Shown: positions 1-9,447, counted from the first letter of the stretch. The stretch is 64,000 nucleotides of DNA from JAVBPA01 sp031549925 (GCA_031549925.1 JAVBPA010000001.1:62001-126000), one strand, 5' to 3'. Made by a program: numbers and translations. Notes: generated by a model not told the origin, from the sequence alone.

Positions 1-2
1 AA

Positions 3-593
3 AATTATATAGTTTTAAAGAAAAATAAAACCGATGTAATAAATTACATAAAAAAATATATAACTACAATTGAATCCTTGAATAACGATAATATTTATAA
101 TAAAAACGGAAACGATGAAATTTTTATCAGCGATACATCATTAAGTTTATTTACATTATTTGTTCAATCTATTGAAAATAAAAATATAATTTTAGTACCT
201 GCTCCTTCAATGGAAGATAACAAATCGAATTTTATTTTTTACGTTTATGAATCTTATCTTATAATGGAAAAAAGTTCGGTAAAAGAAGAAGCTTTTGAAT
301 ATATCCGTTTTTTAGCTGAGGAATGCGGAAATATAAAAACTTCACCCTGTAAAGAAGTTAATAAAAGAACAATTGAAGATTTAAAAAAACAAAATATCGG
401 TTATTATTTCAATGAGAATTTATATAATTCTTATTTAAAATTTTTAGAAAAAGCCGATAATCATTATACATTATTATCAAACATATATTCTCATTTATAC
501 CAAACGACAGAAAAATACTTAGAAGGATTGCTTGATTTAGATAAAGCTTCAGAATCTATATATGATAAATTTTGGATTTACTACAATGAATAA
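3..593 (+). CDS. 3' part of a possible extracellular solute-binding protein (5' end outside window)
   Basis: The reading frame is open from base 3, so the gene begins upstream of the window and only about 196 C-terminal residues are visible. A TTG at 78 is just an internal codon. The C-terminal half has the pattern of family 1 sugar-binding proteins of ABC transporters: a helix with an EAFEYIRFL motif, then a stretch where a conserved small motif normally sits, then a long terminal helix ending near WIYYNE. These proteins normally sit outside the membrane as lipoproteins. The lipobox would lie outside the window and no transporter subunits are visible. The family assignment is a resemblance only; the open frame itself is clear. 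Confidence 0.5.
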   Translation, partial: NYIVLKKNKTDVINYIKKYITTIESLNNDNIYNKNGNDEIFISDTSLSLFTLFVQSIENKNIILVPAPSMEDNKSNFIFYVYESYLIMEKSSVKEEAFEYIRFLAEECGNIKTSPCKEVNKRTIEDLKKQNIGYYFNENLYNSYLKFLEKADNHYTLLSNIYSHLYQTTEKYLEGLLDLDKASESIYDKFWIYYNE

Positions 594-679
594 AACCTTA
601 AATTATGTTTAATTTAAAAATAATGTTTATGTGATAATTATACATTATTCATTTTCATACAAATTATTTCATGATTTTA

Positions 680-707
680 TTGACATACATGAAAAATTAT
701 ATATAAT
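680..707 (+). promoter_or_regulatory. sigma-A type promoter for the 741 gene
   Basis: TTGACA at 680-685 and TATAAT at 702-707 are separated by 16 bases. A strong ribosome site (AAAGGGGTGA, about 725-734) and ATG 741 follow directly, so this short leader probably serves only the 741 gene. Confidence 0.75.
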
Positions 708-740
708 ACATTTATAAAATAAACAAAGGGGTGAATCAAT

Positions 741-2024
741 ATGGAAAAAGCTATTGACCATTCAGTTTTGACAGGTGATTATATAACTTGGGCTGAAAAT
801 GAATATATAAAATTAGGTGTAAATTTAGGTCTCGGAGGAGCTGTTACATATTTAGCTGAACACGGGCAAAAAAACTTGATTAACAGCGCGGATTGGGGAC
901 GTCAGGTACAGATGTCTTTTTACAGCCATCCTGTTCCTTTTCATCCGGAAGGCCATGATATGCGTGAAAGCTGGAAATATATCGGTTGGAATCCCATACA
1001 GTGCGGAGACTGCTACGGTAATCGTTCTCAAATATTGGAATATGAAAACAAAGGTGATTCCATATATGTAAAATGTATTCCCATGCACTGGCCTCTTGAT
1101 AACTATCCGGGAGAATGTACATTTGAAACATGGTATAAACTGGTTGGAAAACGCGTTGATGTAATTGCGAAAATAAATAACGCACGTCCGGATACAACAA
1201 AATACGAAGCTCGCCATCAGGAATTACCTGCCGTTTATACAAACGGGGAATGGTATAAAATTATATCATATATAGGAAACAAACCGTTTTCGGAAGATAA
1301 TACAAAGGTTTTGATTGATATCGACGATGGTAAAGGCTGGCCCTGGATAACTTTCAGACCCACAGAAAACTGGGCGGCTTTATTAAATTGCGATAACTAC
1401 GGACTGGGGATTATGAATCCTATAACTAATAACTTTTTAGGGGGCTTCGCCGGTCAAAAAGGTTCAGGCGGCGAAAAAGACGGTCCTACCGGTTATTTAA
1501 GTCCCACTCTTGCGGAAGTTCTTGATTATAATATAGTTTATGATTATAACTACAGTTTAATTGTGGGAAATGTCGAAGAAATACGTAAAACAGCTTGCGA
1601 AATTGCTCCGCCTACAAAACGTAAATTTTCATTTGACGGTACACGCGACCATTGGAGTTATCGCGGTATAACAGATAAAGGATTTCCGGTTCCCGGCTTT
1701 CTTGAATTCGATTTCAACGCCGGTAATTCGCTCGCTGCTCCCGAGCTGTTTTGGAAAAATCTAAGCGGTATAAAATTTGATGGTATATTTACTTCGGACA
1801 GCGAAATAACGGGTAAAGTTACTGTTGTTTTGTACGACGGTCAATGTCATGAAAGAGGATATCAGTATCCAACCAAATCTTTCCCGTTTTCATTTAACGG
1901 TTCAAATGAAAGAAAAACTTACACAGCTTCTATAGGAGAAACCGGAGAATTCGGAATTGTCGGTCTTTATGTAGAAGCCGGATGTGCGGGACATGCGAAA
2001 ATATTCGGGATCGAGCTTGTTTAA
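741..2024 (+). CDS. Uncharacterised soluble beta-rich protein
   Basis: This 427-residue protein has no signal peptide and no membrane segment. I do not recognise a named family with certainty. It is rich in Gly, Trp, Tyr and Asn with alternating beta-like stretches, as in carbohydrate-binding or mutarotase-like sandwiches. Conspicuous motifs are GRQVQMSFYSHPVPF near residue 53 and GWNPIQCGD near residue 83, followed near residue 231 by a Gly-rich loop (NFLGGFAGQKGSGGEKDGP). A beta-sandwich tail of about 100 residues follows. The start is fixed by an excellent ribosome site and its own promoter. It stands alone between the upstream binding-protein-like gene and an 18-bp tandem repeat. A sugar-related role is inference from composition and neighbours only. 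Confidence 0.75.
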   Translation: MEKAIDHSVLTGDYITWAENEYIKLGVNLGLGGAVTYLAEHGQKNLINSADWGRQVQMSFYSHPVPFHPEGHDMRESWKYIGWNPIQCGDCYGNRSQILEYENKGDSIYVKCIPMHWPLDNYPGECTFETWYKLVGKRVDVIAKINNARPDTTKYEARHQELPAVYTNGEWYKIISYIGNKPFSEDNTKVLIDIDDGKGWPWITFRPTENWAALLNCDNYGLGIMNPITNNFLGGFAGQKGSGGEKDGPTGYLSPTLAEVLDYNIVYDYNYSLIVGNVEEIRKTACEIAPPTKRKFSFDGTRDHWSYRGITDKGFPVPGFLEFDFNAGNSLAAPELFWKNLSGIKFDGIFTSDSEITGKVTVVLYDGQCHERGYQYPTKSFPFSFNGSNERKTYTASIGETGEFGIVGLYVEAGCAGHAKIFGIELV

Positions 2025-2066
2025 ATAAGAAGCCGCAAGGAAACGGTCGCTTTTGAGAAAAGCAAG

Positions 2067-2170
2067 GTCAACAAGTAGACCAAAGTCAACAAGTAGACCA
2101 AAGTCAACAAGTAGACCAAAGTCAACAAGTAGACCAAAGTCAACAAGTAGACCAAAGTCAACAAGTTGAC
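2067..2170. repeat. 18-bp tandem repeat, about 5.8 copies
   Basis: Five perfect head-to-tail copies of GTCAACAAGTAGACCAAA begin at 2067, 2085, 2103, 2121 and 2139, and a sixth, partial copy begins at 2157. The last copy differs and becomes GTCAACAAGTTGAC, a perfect inverted repeat around AA. Each full unit is a near-palindrome of the same kind. It lies between convergent genes, just after the 741 gene and before the terminator. Confidence 0.95.
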
Positions 2171-2220
2171 TAGCCGCAAAACTTTTATATAAATTATTTT
2201 TGATTTTTCACTGTAATATA

Positions 2221-2257
2221 AAAGCCGCTGAACATTATATGTTTTACGGCTTTTTTT
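2221..2257. terminator. Bidirectional rho-independent terminator
   Basis: AAAGCCG (2221-2227) pairs with CGGCTTT (2247-2253), with an inner AACAT/ATGTT stem, and is followed by a run of seven T. It lies between the convergent 741 and 2264-3481 genes and could stop transcription from both sides. Confidence 0.8.
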
Positions 2258-2263
2258 ATGATT

Positions 2264-3481
2264 TTAATAAAAAATATTTTTTTCACCCGTAAATAATTTG
2301 TAATATTTGGAATAAAAAAACGCACATATCATTTGTGAAACCGGAACAGATAAAAGAAGCAAAAAAATCGGTATTTTTCCTATAAGAATTCCTATAATCG
2401 TTGAAGCTAAAGCACTTCCCGCGGTAGTCATTATCATTCGCCACGCATTATAAATACCCGCGCTTTCCTGCGGTATAAACTTATAAACCATACAGGGAAC
2501 CGAATAGTTTACCATCATTATTCCGAAAGCGGCAGCGGAATAAAAAATTAAAAAAATTTCGGGACCTCCTAATATTGACAATGGAAAAAGCGAAGCCATG
2601 ATACTCCCTATCATATTAACCGCGTGTAAATTCATACGGCGTGTCAAAAAGGCATAAACGATACTTCCAAGCACATTTGCCGCAGCAGCGAAAGCGGCTA
2701 TATAAGGACCGTTTATATTGGTAAATCCAGCTTCACGCAATCCGATAACCGCAGCCATACCGATAATACCCATTGCGATTCCTCGTGTAAAATTCGGAAT
2801 TATAAACACATAGAAACATTTCATTCTAAAAAGCGCGGTGATACTGCTCATAACTGATGTTTTATTTAATTTTATATCCGAATTTGTATTACCATTTATT
2901 ATTTTAAATGAATGATTTACATATGCCGCCGCTCCCATTATAAGAGCGGATATGATAAAACATATGCTCATAACGCTAAAATAGGAATATTTTTTTAAGA
3001 ATGCTGAAAGTATAATACCCGGAAATATTCCTACAATACCGATTAAAACTCCGTCAGTTGCTAATATTGAACTGTAATTTTTCATTTCGAATATTTGATA
3101 TGGAAATTTATATTCGTATATCGCGCGTAAAGCTAAGATAAGCGCTTGCACCAGTCCGATTAAAAGAACAATGTACAGAAGTAAATTGTGAGATATATTT
3201 TCATTAACGAAACATAATGGGATAAATCCAAAAGTTATAGCTGACGCTAAAGCTGTATACAGAGTTATAGGTTGTTTTATTTTTTTTGCTTTATCGGATA
3301 TATTTGAAAAAATAACAGTGATTAATACATTTATCATATTAACCGCTGTTATATAAATACCTATCTCAAAAGACGAAAGTCCTATTTTATCATAAAAAGT
3401 TTGAATTATCGTACCGCCGGTAAAAGCGATAGAAGTATTAATTAATATATCACGTATATACAGCTTTATCGGATTTGACAT
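2264..3481 (-). CDS. Major facilitator superfamily permease
   Basis: This 405-residue protein is strongly hydrophobic with about 12 predicted membrane spans, the usual size and layout of MFS transporters. A basic cytoplasmic loop (SDKAKKIKQP, about residues 61-70) follows the second span, as in the MFS loop 2-3 motif, and a longer hydrophilic central loop near residue 200 separates the two six-helix halves. The substrate cannot be told from the sequence. It is transcribed on its own toward the terminator at 2221 and diverges from the ABC exporter at 3706, with about 220 AT-rich bases between them. It could equally be a sugar or drug exporter. Confidence 0.8.
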   Translation of the reverse strand: MSNPIKLYIRDILINTSIAFTGGTIIQTFYDKIGLSSFEIGIYITAVNMINVLITVIFSNISDKAKKIKQPITLYTALASAITFGFIPLCFVNENISHNLLLYIVLLIGLVQALILALRAIYEYKFPYQIFEMKNYSSILATDGVLIGIVGIFPGIILSAFLKKYSYFSVMSICFIISALIMGAAAYVNHSFKIINGNTNSDIKLNKTSVMSSITALFRMKCFYVFIIPNFTRGIAMGIIGMAAVIGLREAGFTNINGPYIAAFAAAANVLGSIVYAFLTRRMNLHAVNMIGSIMASLFPLSILGGPEIFLIFYSAAAFGIMMVNYSVPCMVYKFIPQESAGIYNAWRMIMTTAGSALASTIIGILIGKIPIFLLLLSVPVSQMICAFFYSKYYKLFTGEKNIFY

Positions 3482-3705
3482 TTGGCACTCTTTATTTATA
3501 TAAATTTAAATCATAGCAATCTGCATATTATCATTACTTTTTGTTTTTGTCAATAATGGTTTGGTTTTTCGGTATTTTTCTTATATAAAATATATTTGTT
3601 AATTTATTGTTCCAAAAATTATCAATCTTTCTTTTTTTATTAATAATTTTTGTATATAATTATAAACAAATATATAATATCTTAATTTTTTAGGAGGAAG
3701 CAATA

Positions 3706-5799
3706 ATGGGACCTGGCGGACATTGGGGACCTTCACATTCGGAAATGAACGAAAAATTAAAAGAACCGAAACCGCAATCTATCAGGGAAGTTCCTGATTA
3801 TTTATGGCGTCTTATATCAAAATTTTTCTACAGACTTTTTTATATTTTTGTTCTTGTATGGGAAACGAATCCATGGATTCTGGCTTTAATGGTATTTATG
3901 GCAGTTTTTCACGGAGTAGTTCCGGTTATAAACGCTCTTATATCAGCTAACCTAATAAATTCATTGGTTTCAGCTTATAACGCGGCTCAAGCAGGATTAC
4001 CGGATCAATTTAATACGGTTTTATATGCGTTATTATTACAATTCGGAGTTTTGTTTTTTAATGGATTAATTTCAAGTGTTAACGGTATATTGGAGAGAAT
4101 TTCAGGTGAACTGGTAGTTAATCATGTAAATATTAAAATCATGAATAAAGCACGTGAAATTGATTTGGCAAGTTTTGACAGGCCTGAGTTTTATGAAAAA
4201 CTTGAAAATGCGAGCCGTGAAGCCGGAAATCGTCCGATTCAAATAATGAACTCCACTTTCAGGATTTTCAGTACTTTTATAAGTATGATATCATTTATAT
4301 TAATTCTTTGGGCTATAAGTCCTTTCGCTCCTTTATTAATTATAATTATGTCTGTTCCGTCTGCTATCATAAATTTTACATACCGCAAAAAGAATTTCAA
4401 TTATATCCGCCGCCGTTCTAAAGACCGCCGCCGCATGTCATATTATAACGGTCTTATGACAAACAAAGACATAGTAAAAGAAGTCCGTATATTCGGTCTT
4501 TCCGATACCTTCATTAACAGATACCACGAAACATTTAAACGGTATTATTCCGGACTCCGAAAAATTTTTGTAAGCGAAGGAGCTTGGCATATTTCAATTT
4601 CGTTGGTTACCACGGTAATAAACTGTATTCTTTATCTTTACATTGCCAAAATGGTATGTACTGGTTCTATAGAAGTTGGTAATTATACTTTATATACAGG
4701 AGCTTTACATTCGATAGCCGGAGGTATTGCAACACTGATTTCTACGACAGCCACAATTTACGAAGGTACTTTATTCATTGATAATATGATAGTTTTTATG
4801 AATGAAAAAAAGACTGTCGCTCCAATACTTGATAATCCGGTTCATGTAGAACGTCATACCGGTCATGTTGTTGAATTTAAAAATGTGTCTTTTCGTTATC
4901 CGGGTACGGAACGCGATGTTATAAAAAATATTAATTTAAAACTGAATCCCGGCGATACCGTTGTTCTCGTCGGTTTAAACGGAGCGGGGAAGACAACTCT
5001 CATAAAATTATTAACACGCCTTTACGACCCTACGGAGGGGGTTATTTATCTCGACGGAAGAGATATCCGGGAGTATGATATTGATGAATTATACCGTGTT
5101 TTCGGAATTATATTCCAGGATTTCGGAAAATATGCGGTTACTGTTACAGAAAATATAGATTTCGGACAAATAGGTAAACCAATATCGGAAGAAGAAATTA
5201 AAGAAGCGGCAAGAAGAAGTAACAGCGCTGACTTTATTGAAGCTTTACCTGATAAATACGATACTCCTTTAATGAGAAACTTTGAAGAAAACGGAATAGA
5301 ACTTTCGATCGGTCAGTGGCAGAAACTGGCTATAGCCCGCGCTTTTTACAGTGATTCGGATATATTAATACTGGATGAACCCACAGCTTCGCTGGATGCT
5401 ATTGCCGAACAGGAAATATATAATCAATTTGATGAACTTCGCCAGAATAAACTTACGATATTTGTTTCACACCGTCTTTCAAGCGCGACTGTAGCTTCTA
5501 AAATAATAGTTTTACAAAACGGCGAAATTATAGAAGAAGGAAATCATGCGGAGCTTATGCGTGCCGGAGGGCATTATTATGAACTGTTTTCGACTCAGGC
5601 TAAACGATATATAACGACTATGGATCCTGATAACAATTTTATCAATATGGATAATGCTGAATTTGAAAAAGATAAATCAGTTGACAAAAATAAAAATTTT
5701 TACGATGAAAAAAGAAATGAACTTAAAAATAAATTATTAAAAGAACGCGGAAAACAAGATACAAAACCGCCTTTTGATGATAAAATAACTCAGCATTAA
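3706..5799 (+). CDS. ABC exporter, fused permease and ATPase
   Basis: This 697-residue half-transporter has about six membrane spans (residues roughly 50-350), followed by a nucleotide-binding domain. Walker A GLNGAGKTT lies near residue 423, the signature is LSIGQ near 532 (a variant of LSGGQ), Walker B ILILDEP is near 552 and the H-loop VSHR near 587. It presumably works as a dimer in the cytoplasmic membrane; the cargo is unknown. The start has an AGGAGG site about 8 bases upstream. After the ATPase domain there is an unusual charged tail of about 60 residues (Lys/Asp/Asn rich). No partner gene is adjacent, so it may be a homodimer. Confidence 0.9.
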   Translation: MGPGGHWGPSHSEMNEKLKEPKPQSIREVPDYLWRLISKFFYRLFYIFVLVWETNPWILALMVFMAVFHGVVPVINALISANLINSLVSAYNAAQAGLPDQFNTVLYALLLQFGVLFFNGLISSVNGILERISGELVVNHVNIKIMNKAREIDLASFDRPEFYEKLENASREAGNRPIQIMNSTFRIFSTFISMISFILILWAISPFAPLLIIIMSVPSAIINFTYRKKNFNYIRRRSKDRRRMSYYNGLMTNKDIVKEVRIFGLSDTFINRYHETFKRYYSGLRKIFVSEGAWHISISLVTTVINCILYLYIAKMVCTGSIEVGNYTLYTGALHSIAGGIATLISTTATIYEGTLFIDNMIVFMNEKKTVAPILDNPVHVERHTGHVVEFKNVSFRYPGTERDVIKNINLKLNPGDTVVLVGLNGAGKTTLIKLLTRLYDPTEGVIYLDGRDIREYDIDELYRVFGIIFQDFGKYAVTVTENIDFGQIGKPISEEEIKEAARRSNSADFIEALPDKYDTPLMRNFEENGIELSIGQWQKLAIARAFYSDSDILILDEPTASLDAIAEQEIYNQFDELRQNKLTIFVSHRLSSATVASKIIVLQNGEIIEEGNHAELMRAGGHYYELFSTQAKRYITTMDPDNNFINMDNAEFEKDKSVDKNKNFYDEKRNELKNKLLKERGKQDTKPPFDDKITQH

Positions 5800-5888
5800 A
5801 ATTATATAAAATACATTTTATAAAGGAAAACAAAAATTATAAATCATACATAAAATAAATTTTTAAATCATATAAATAATTGTAAAAA

Positions 5889-5930
5889 CAAAAATCGCAG
5901 TCTGCTTGTTTAAAAGTTGACTGCGATTCT
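5889..5930 (-). terminator. Terminator of rpsU
   Basis: AATCGCAGTC (5893-5902) and GACTGCGATT (5919-5928) form a perfect 10-bp stem. Read on the minus strand it is followed by a T-rich run, placing it about 120 bases after the rpsU stop. Confidence 0.8.
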
Positions 5931-6048
5931 TAATTATTTTTCCGAATAACTGTTAAAATTAAAACGATATTTCCGAAAAAACTGTTTTCGCTAAATTAAA
6001 TAATTCTTTTAATTTTGCGAGAAGTCCGTTAATTATTCACTTAAAGTA

Positions 6049-6225
6049 TTATTTATACTTTCTCTTACGTGCCGCTTCGGATTTTTTCTTGCGTTTTACG
6101 CTTGGTTTTTCATAATGTTCTCTTTTACGGAGTTCAGTTAAAACACCGGATCTGGCGCATTGTCTCTTAAATCTGCGAAGAGCACTGTCAAGCGATTCAT
6201 TTTCCTTTAATCTGATTTCTGCCAT
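6049..6225 (-). CDS. rpsU: 30S ribosomal protein S21
   Basis: A short frame of 58 residues encodes a complete S21: it starts MAEIRLKENESLDSALRRFK and ends in a Lys/Arg-rich tail (KKKSEAARKRKYK), the normal length and layout. S21 binds the small-subunit platform near the anti-Shine-Dalgarno region and helps initiation. The start has a GGGAGGG ribosome site 8-10 bases upstream. It has its own promoter (6342-6370) and a leader of about 110 nt with two hairpins, so it is probably regulated separately from leuS, which precedes it on the same strand. Confidence 0.95.
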   Translation of the reverse strand: MAEIRLKENESLDSALRRFKRQCARSGVLTELRKREHYEKPSVKRKKKSEAARKRKYK

Positions 6226-6335
6226 TGTACTTATTCCCTCCCTTCGCTATAAGCAAAGAAAAAGATGATCTTAAAACTGCCGTAATAAACGACAGCCCTC
6301 GTTAGATTCGCGCATATTTCCTACGATACCATCTC
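6226..6335 (-). promoter_or_regulatory. Structured rpsU leader with attenuator-like hairpin
   Basis: On the minus strand CTGTCGT and ACGGCAG pair around TTATT and are followed by TTTT (forward 6271-6293), like a weak terminator. A second hairpin, CTTTGC/GCGAAG around TTATA, sits just before the GGGAGGG ribosome site. Together they suggest attenuation or autoregulation of S21; this is inference. Confidence 0.45.
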
Positions 6336-6341
6336 TGTAAT

Positions 6342-6370
6342 ATTATACAACACAATTTATTGCATGTCAA
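6342..6370 (-). promoter_or_regulatory. sigma-A type promoter of rpsU
   Basis: On the minus strand TTGACA (forward 6365-6370) and TATAAT (forward 6342-6347) are 17 bases apart, a consensus promoter between the leuS stop and rpsU. Confidence 0.85.
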
Positions 6371-6415
6371 TATAAAATGGAAAATTTAGAATTTAATTTA
6401 TTTTTAATCTGTTCG

Positions 6416-8824
6416 TTATTTTACGACAATATTAACTAATTTATTTTTAATATAAATTTCTTTTACTATAATTTTTTCGGATATAGAGTTAATAACGAAA
6501 TCACATTTTTTAACTTCATCCAATACATCTTTTTCGGCGGAATCTACAGCTATTCTTAATGTTCCGCGAAGCTTACCGTTGATTTGTATAGCTATCTCAA
6601 CATCTGAATCCAATGTTTTTAATTCATCATAAGAAGGCCATTTTGCGAGAGATAAAATATTTTTATTTCCCAAAATTTCGTTAATTTCTTCGCTGATGTG
6701 AGGAGCAAAGGGACAAAGCAAAGTTATAAATATCAGAAGTTCATCACGGGTCAATTTATTCGCTTCATAAATTTCATTTAATAAAGTCATTAAAGCTGCG
6801 ATTGCCGTGTTAAATTTCATTGTATCGATATCTGAAGTAACTTTTTTTATTGTCCGGTGGAAAGATTTTTCAAGTTCAGGTGTTGTTCCGTTTCCTTTTG
6901 TTATATCTAAAAGACCGGAAACACGATCTAAAAATCTTTTGCATCCTCTGATAGCGGCTGGAGACCATGGAGCGGATTTTTCAAAATCACCGATGAACAT
7001 TTCGTATAATCTCAGTGTATCAGCTCCGTATTCCGATATTATATCATCAGGATTTATAACGTTTCCTTTTGATTTGGACATCTTTTCGCCGTTTTCTCCC
7101 AATATCATACCGTGAGCCGTACGTTTTAAATAAGGCTCCGGACATGAGAGAATTCCGATATCATGTAAAAACAAAGCCCAGAAGCGTGAATATAATAAAT
7201 GAAGTGTTACATGCTCCATACCGCCGTTATACCAATCGACCGGCATCCAGTAATCGAGAGCTTCTTTTGAAGCGCACACATCATCATTTTTAGGATCGCA
7301 ATAACGCATAAAATACCATGAAGAACCTGCCCAGTTAGGCATAGTGTCTGTTTCGCGTACGGCGGGTATTCCGCATTTGGGACAAGTTGTATTAACCCAT
7401 TCTGTTATTTTCGCAAGCGGTGAATCTCCGTTTTCCGTAGGTTCATAATGTTCCACATCAGGCAGCATTAAGGGAAGTTCGTCTTCTCCGAGAGGAACCC
7501 ATCCGCATTTTTCACACCATATCATCGGAACAGGTTCACCCCAATATCTTTGACGCGAAAATATCCAATCCCGCAATTTATAATTTATTTTAGCTTTTCC
7601 GAGATTGTTTTCTTCCAGCCATTTTATAATTTTTTGTTTTGCTTCAGGTACATTTAAACCTGTGATAATACCGGAATTAATTAATATACCAGTTTCAACA
7701 TCGGTAAAAGCAGCTTCGTTTACATTTACGTTTTCGCCGTCAACGACTTGAATTATGGGTAAATTAAATTTTTTCGCAAAATCCCAGTCACGTTCATCAT
7801 GAGCGGGAACTGCCATTATAGCACCGGTTCCGTATGAAGCGAGTACATAATCTGATATGAATATAGGCATAAATTCACCGGATGCCGGATTTATAGCACA
7901 AACTCCGTCAAGACAAACACCGGTTTTATCTTTTGCAAGTTCTGTGCGTTCAAAATCAGATTTTTTTGAAGCTTGTTCTCTGTAAGCACAAACATCAGCA
8001 GTATTTTTTAAAATAGGAAGCCATTTATCAACGAGTGAATGTTCCGGAGAAACCACCATATATGTCGCTCCGTAAAGAGTATCGGCACGGGTAGTGAATA
8101 CTGTTATCGTATCGCCGGAGGTTGTTTTAAAATCGATTTCCGCACCCTCGCTGCGTCCTATCCAGTTTATTTCCTGTGTTTTTACACGTTCAATAAAATC
8201 GAGGTTTTCCAATCCATCAATTAATTTTTGAGCATATTCCGTTATTTTCAGCATCCATTGGCTTTTGATTTTTCTGACAACTTCACTTCCGCAGCGTTCG
8301 CAAACGCCGCCTACTACTTCTTCGTTTGCTAAAACAATTTTACAGGAAGTACAAAAATTAACGTTCATTTCACGTTTGTACGCAAGTCCGTGCTTATAAA
8401 GCTGTAAAAATATCCATTGAGTCCATTTATAATAACAGGGATCAGTAGTATTTATTTCGCGTGACCAATCAAAAGAAAAACCGATGGCTTTTGCCTGAGC
8501 TGTGAATCTTTTAATATTATTTTCGGTTACAATTTTCGGATGAATTTTATTTTTTATCGCATAATTTTCAGTGGGTAAACCGAAAGCATCCCAGCCCATC
8601 GGGAATAATACATTATATCCCTGCATTCTTTTTTTTCGTGAAACAATATCCATTGCTGTATAAGGACGAGGATGACCTATATGAAGTCCTTGTCCTGACG
8701 GATAAGGGAATTCAACGAGCGTATAATATTTCGGTTTATCAGAATTATTATATGCGGCAAATGTATTGTTTTTTTCCCAAACATCCTGCCATTTACGTTC
8801 AATTTCTAAAAAATTATATTTCAT
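6416..8824 (-). CDS. leuS: Leucyl-tRNA synthetase
   Basis: This 802-residue class Ia synthetase charges tRNA-Leu with leucine in the cytoplasm. The HIGH motif is exact (residues 48-51, in GLHIGHPRPYT) and KMSKS is exact near residue 580. Zinc-binding Cys pairs (CTSC...CERC near 158-178, and CPKC before the active-site return) and a full CP1 editing insertion (about 220-410) are present. Length is normal for bacterial LeuRS. It lies 33 bases after rsfS on the same strand and is probably co-transcribed with it. I found no T-box in front of the pair, so control by uncharged tRNA is not evident. Confidence 0.98.
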   Translation of the reverse strand: MKYNFLEIERKWQDVWEKNNTFAAYNNSDKPKYYTLVEFPYPSGQGLHIGHPRPYTAMDIVSRKKRMQGYNVLFPMGWDAFGLPTENYAIKNKIHPKIVTENNIKRFTAQAKAIGFSFDWSREINTTDPCYYKWTQWIFLQLYKHGLAYKREMNVNFCTSCKIVLANEEVVGGVCERCGSEVVRKIKSQWMLKITEYAQKLIDGLENLDFIERVKTQEINWIGRSEGAEIDFKTTSGDTITVFTTRADTLYGATYMVVSPEHSLVDKWLPILKNTADVCAYREQASKKSDFERTELAKDKTGVCLDGVCAINPASGEFMPIFISDYVLASYGTGAIMAVPAHDERDWDFAKKFNLPIIQVVDGENVNVNEAAFTDVETGILINSGIITGLNVPEAKQKIIKWLEENNLGKAKINYKLRDWIFSRQRYWGEPVPMIWCEKCGWVPLGEDELPLMLPDVEHYEPTENGDSPLAKITEWVNTTCPKCGIPAVRETDTMPNWAGSSWYFMRYCDPKNDDVCASKEALDYWMPVDWYNGGMEHVTLHLLYSRFWALFLHDIGILSCPEPYLKRTAHGMILGENGEKMSKSKGNVINPDDIISEYGADTLRLYEMFIGDFEKSAPWSPAAIRGCKRFLDRVSGLLDITKGNGTTPELEKSFHRTIKKVTSDIDTMKFNTAIAALMTLLNEIYEANKLTRDELLIFITLLCPFAPHISEEINEILGNKNILSLAKWPSYDELKTLDSDVEIAIQINGKLRGTLRIAVDSAEKDVLDEVKKCDFVINSISEKIIVKEIYIKNKLVNIVVK

Positions 8825-8857
8825 ATTATCAAACCCTAACTAACTATTATCATAGTT

Positions 8858-9283
8858 TTATTGTTGTGTGGTATCTGGTGTCAAATAAAGACTTATATCT
8901 ATTTCTTCCGCGTCATTCCACAATTTTTCCAAGTTATAAAAACGCCGTGTTTCGCTGTTGAAAATATGAACAATAACGCTTGAAAAATCAAGGAGAATCC
9001 AAGTGGCGTCGTTAAGCCCTTCTTTATGATAAGCAGCAATTCCTTCTTCACCGAGTTTTACATCGAGTTCGTCAGCCAAAGCTTTTATTTGAGTTTTGGA
9101 ATTTCCCGTACATATTAAAAAGTAATCGCTCAATACCGTTTTTTCTTCAACGCGAAGCAATCTGATATTATGCGCCTTTTTAGCATCTAAAATTTTTATC
9201 ATTTTTTTTGCTATCTCAATTGAAGGCAAATATCCTATGGGATCTGTTTTTTCGTTTGCTGTTTCTAACTTTATTTCTTCCAT
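8858..9283 (-). CDS. rsfS: Ribosome silencing factor RsfS (Iojap family)
   Basis: The 141-residue protein carries the complete Iojap/RsfS domain: SDYFLICTGNSKTQIKALAD, then GLNDATWILLDFSSVIVHIF near residue 93, then FYNLEKLWNDAE near the end. RsfS binds ribosomal protein L14 and blocks subunit joining when nutrients are short. There is an N-terminal extension of about 25 residues before the core, so the true start may be a later in-frame Met (residue 28). It is the first gene of an rsfS-leuS pair. The linkage of rsfS to leuS fits a translation-related operon. Confidence 0.93.
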   Translation of the reverse strand: MEEIKLETANEKTDPIGYLPSIEIAKKMIKILDAKKAHNIRLLRVEEKTVLSDYFLICTGNSKTQIKALADELDVKLGEEGIAAYHKEGLNDATWILLDFSSVIVHIFNSETRRFYNLEKLWNDAEEIDISLYLTPDTTQQ

Positions 9284-9311
9284 CTATTAATCCTTTTTTG
9301 TATATTAAAAT

Positions 9312-9426
9312 TCCTGCGGAACATGTTTTATAAAATTATATCCAAATGAAAAGAAATAATTTATAATAATGTAAAAGCGGTTTCAGAAAATCAAAATATT
9401 TTTGAAAATCTATTTATTCCGCAGGA
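9312..9426. repeat. Perfect 10-bp inverted repeat flanking about 95 bases
   Basis: TCCTGCGGAA (9312-9321) and TTCCGCAGGA (9417-9426) are exact reverse complements in the gap between rplT and rsfS. They could close a long RNA hairpin at the 5' end of the rsfS transcript or act as an operator; no known motif was recognised. Confidence 0.6.
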
Positions 9427-9447
9427 GAGATATTGAATAAAAACAGA

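Noticed and set aside
852..1242. Two antisense open frames inside the 741 gene
   Set aside because: They are shadows on the opposite strand, with no ribosome site and no recognisable domain, while the sense frame has a promoter and strong start.
2067..2170. CRISPR array
   Set aside because: The 18-bp units are head to tail with no spacers, and no cas gene is present.
9284..9447. T-box riboswitch for leuS
   Set aside because: No T-box consensus sequence or specifier stem could be found before rsfS-leuS.
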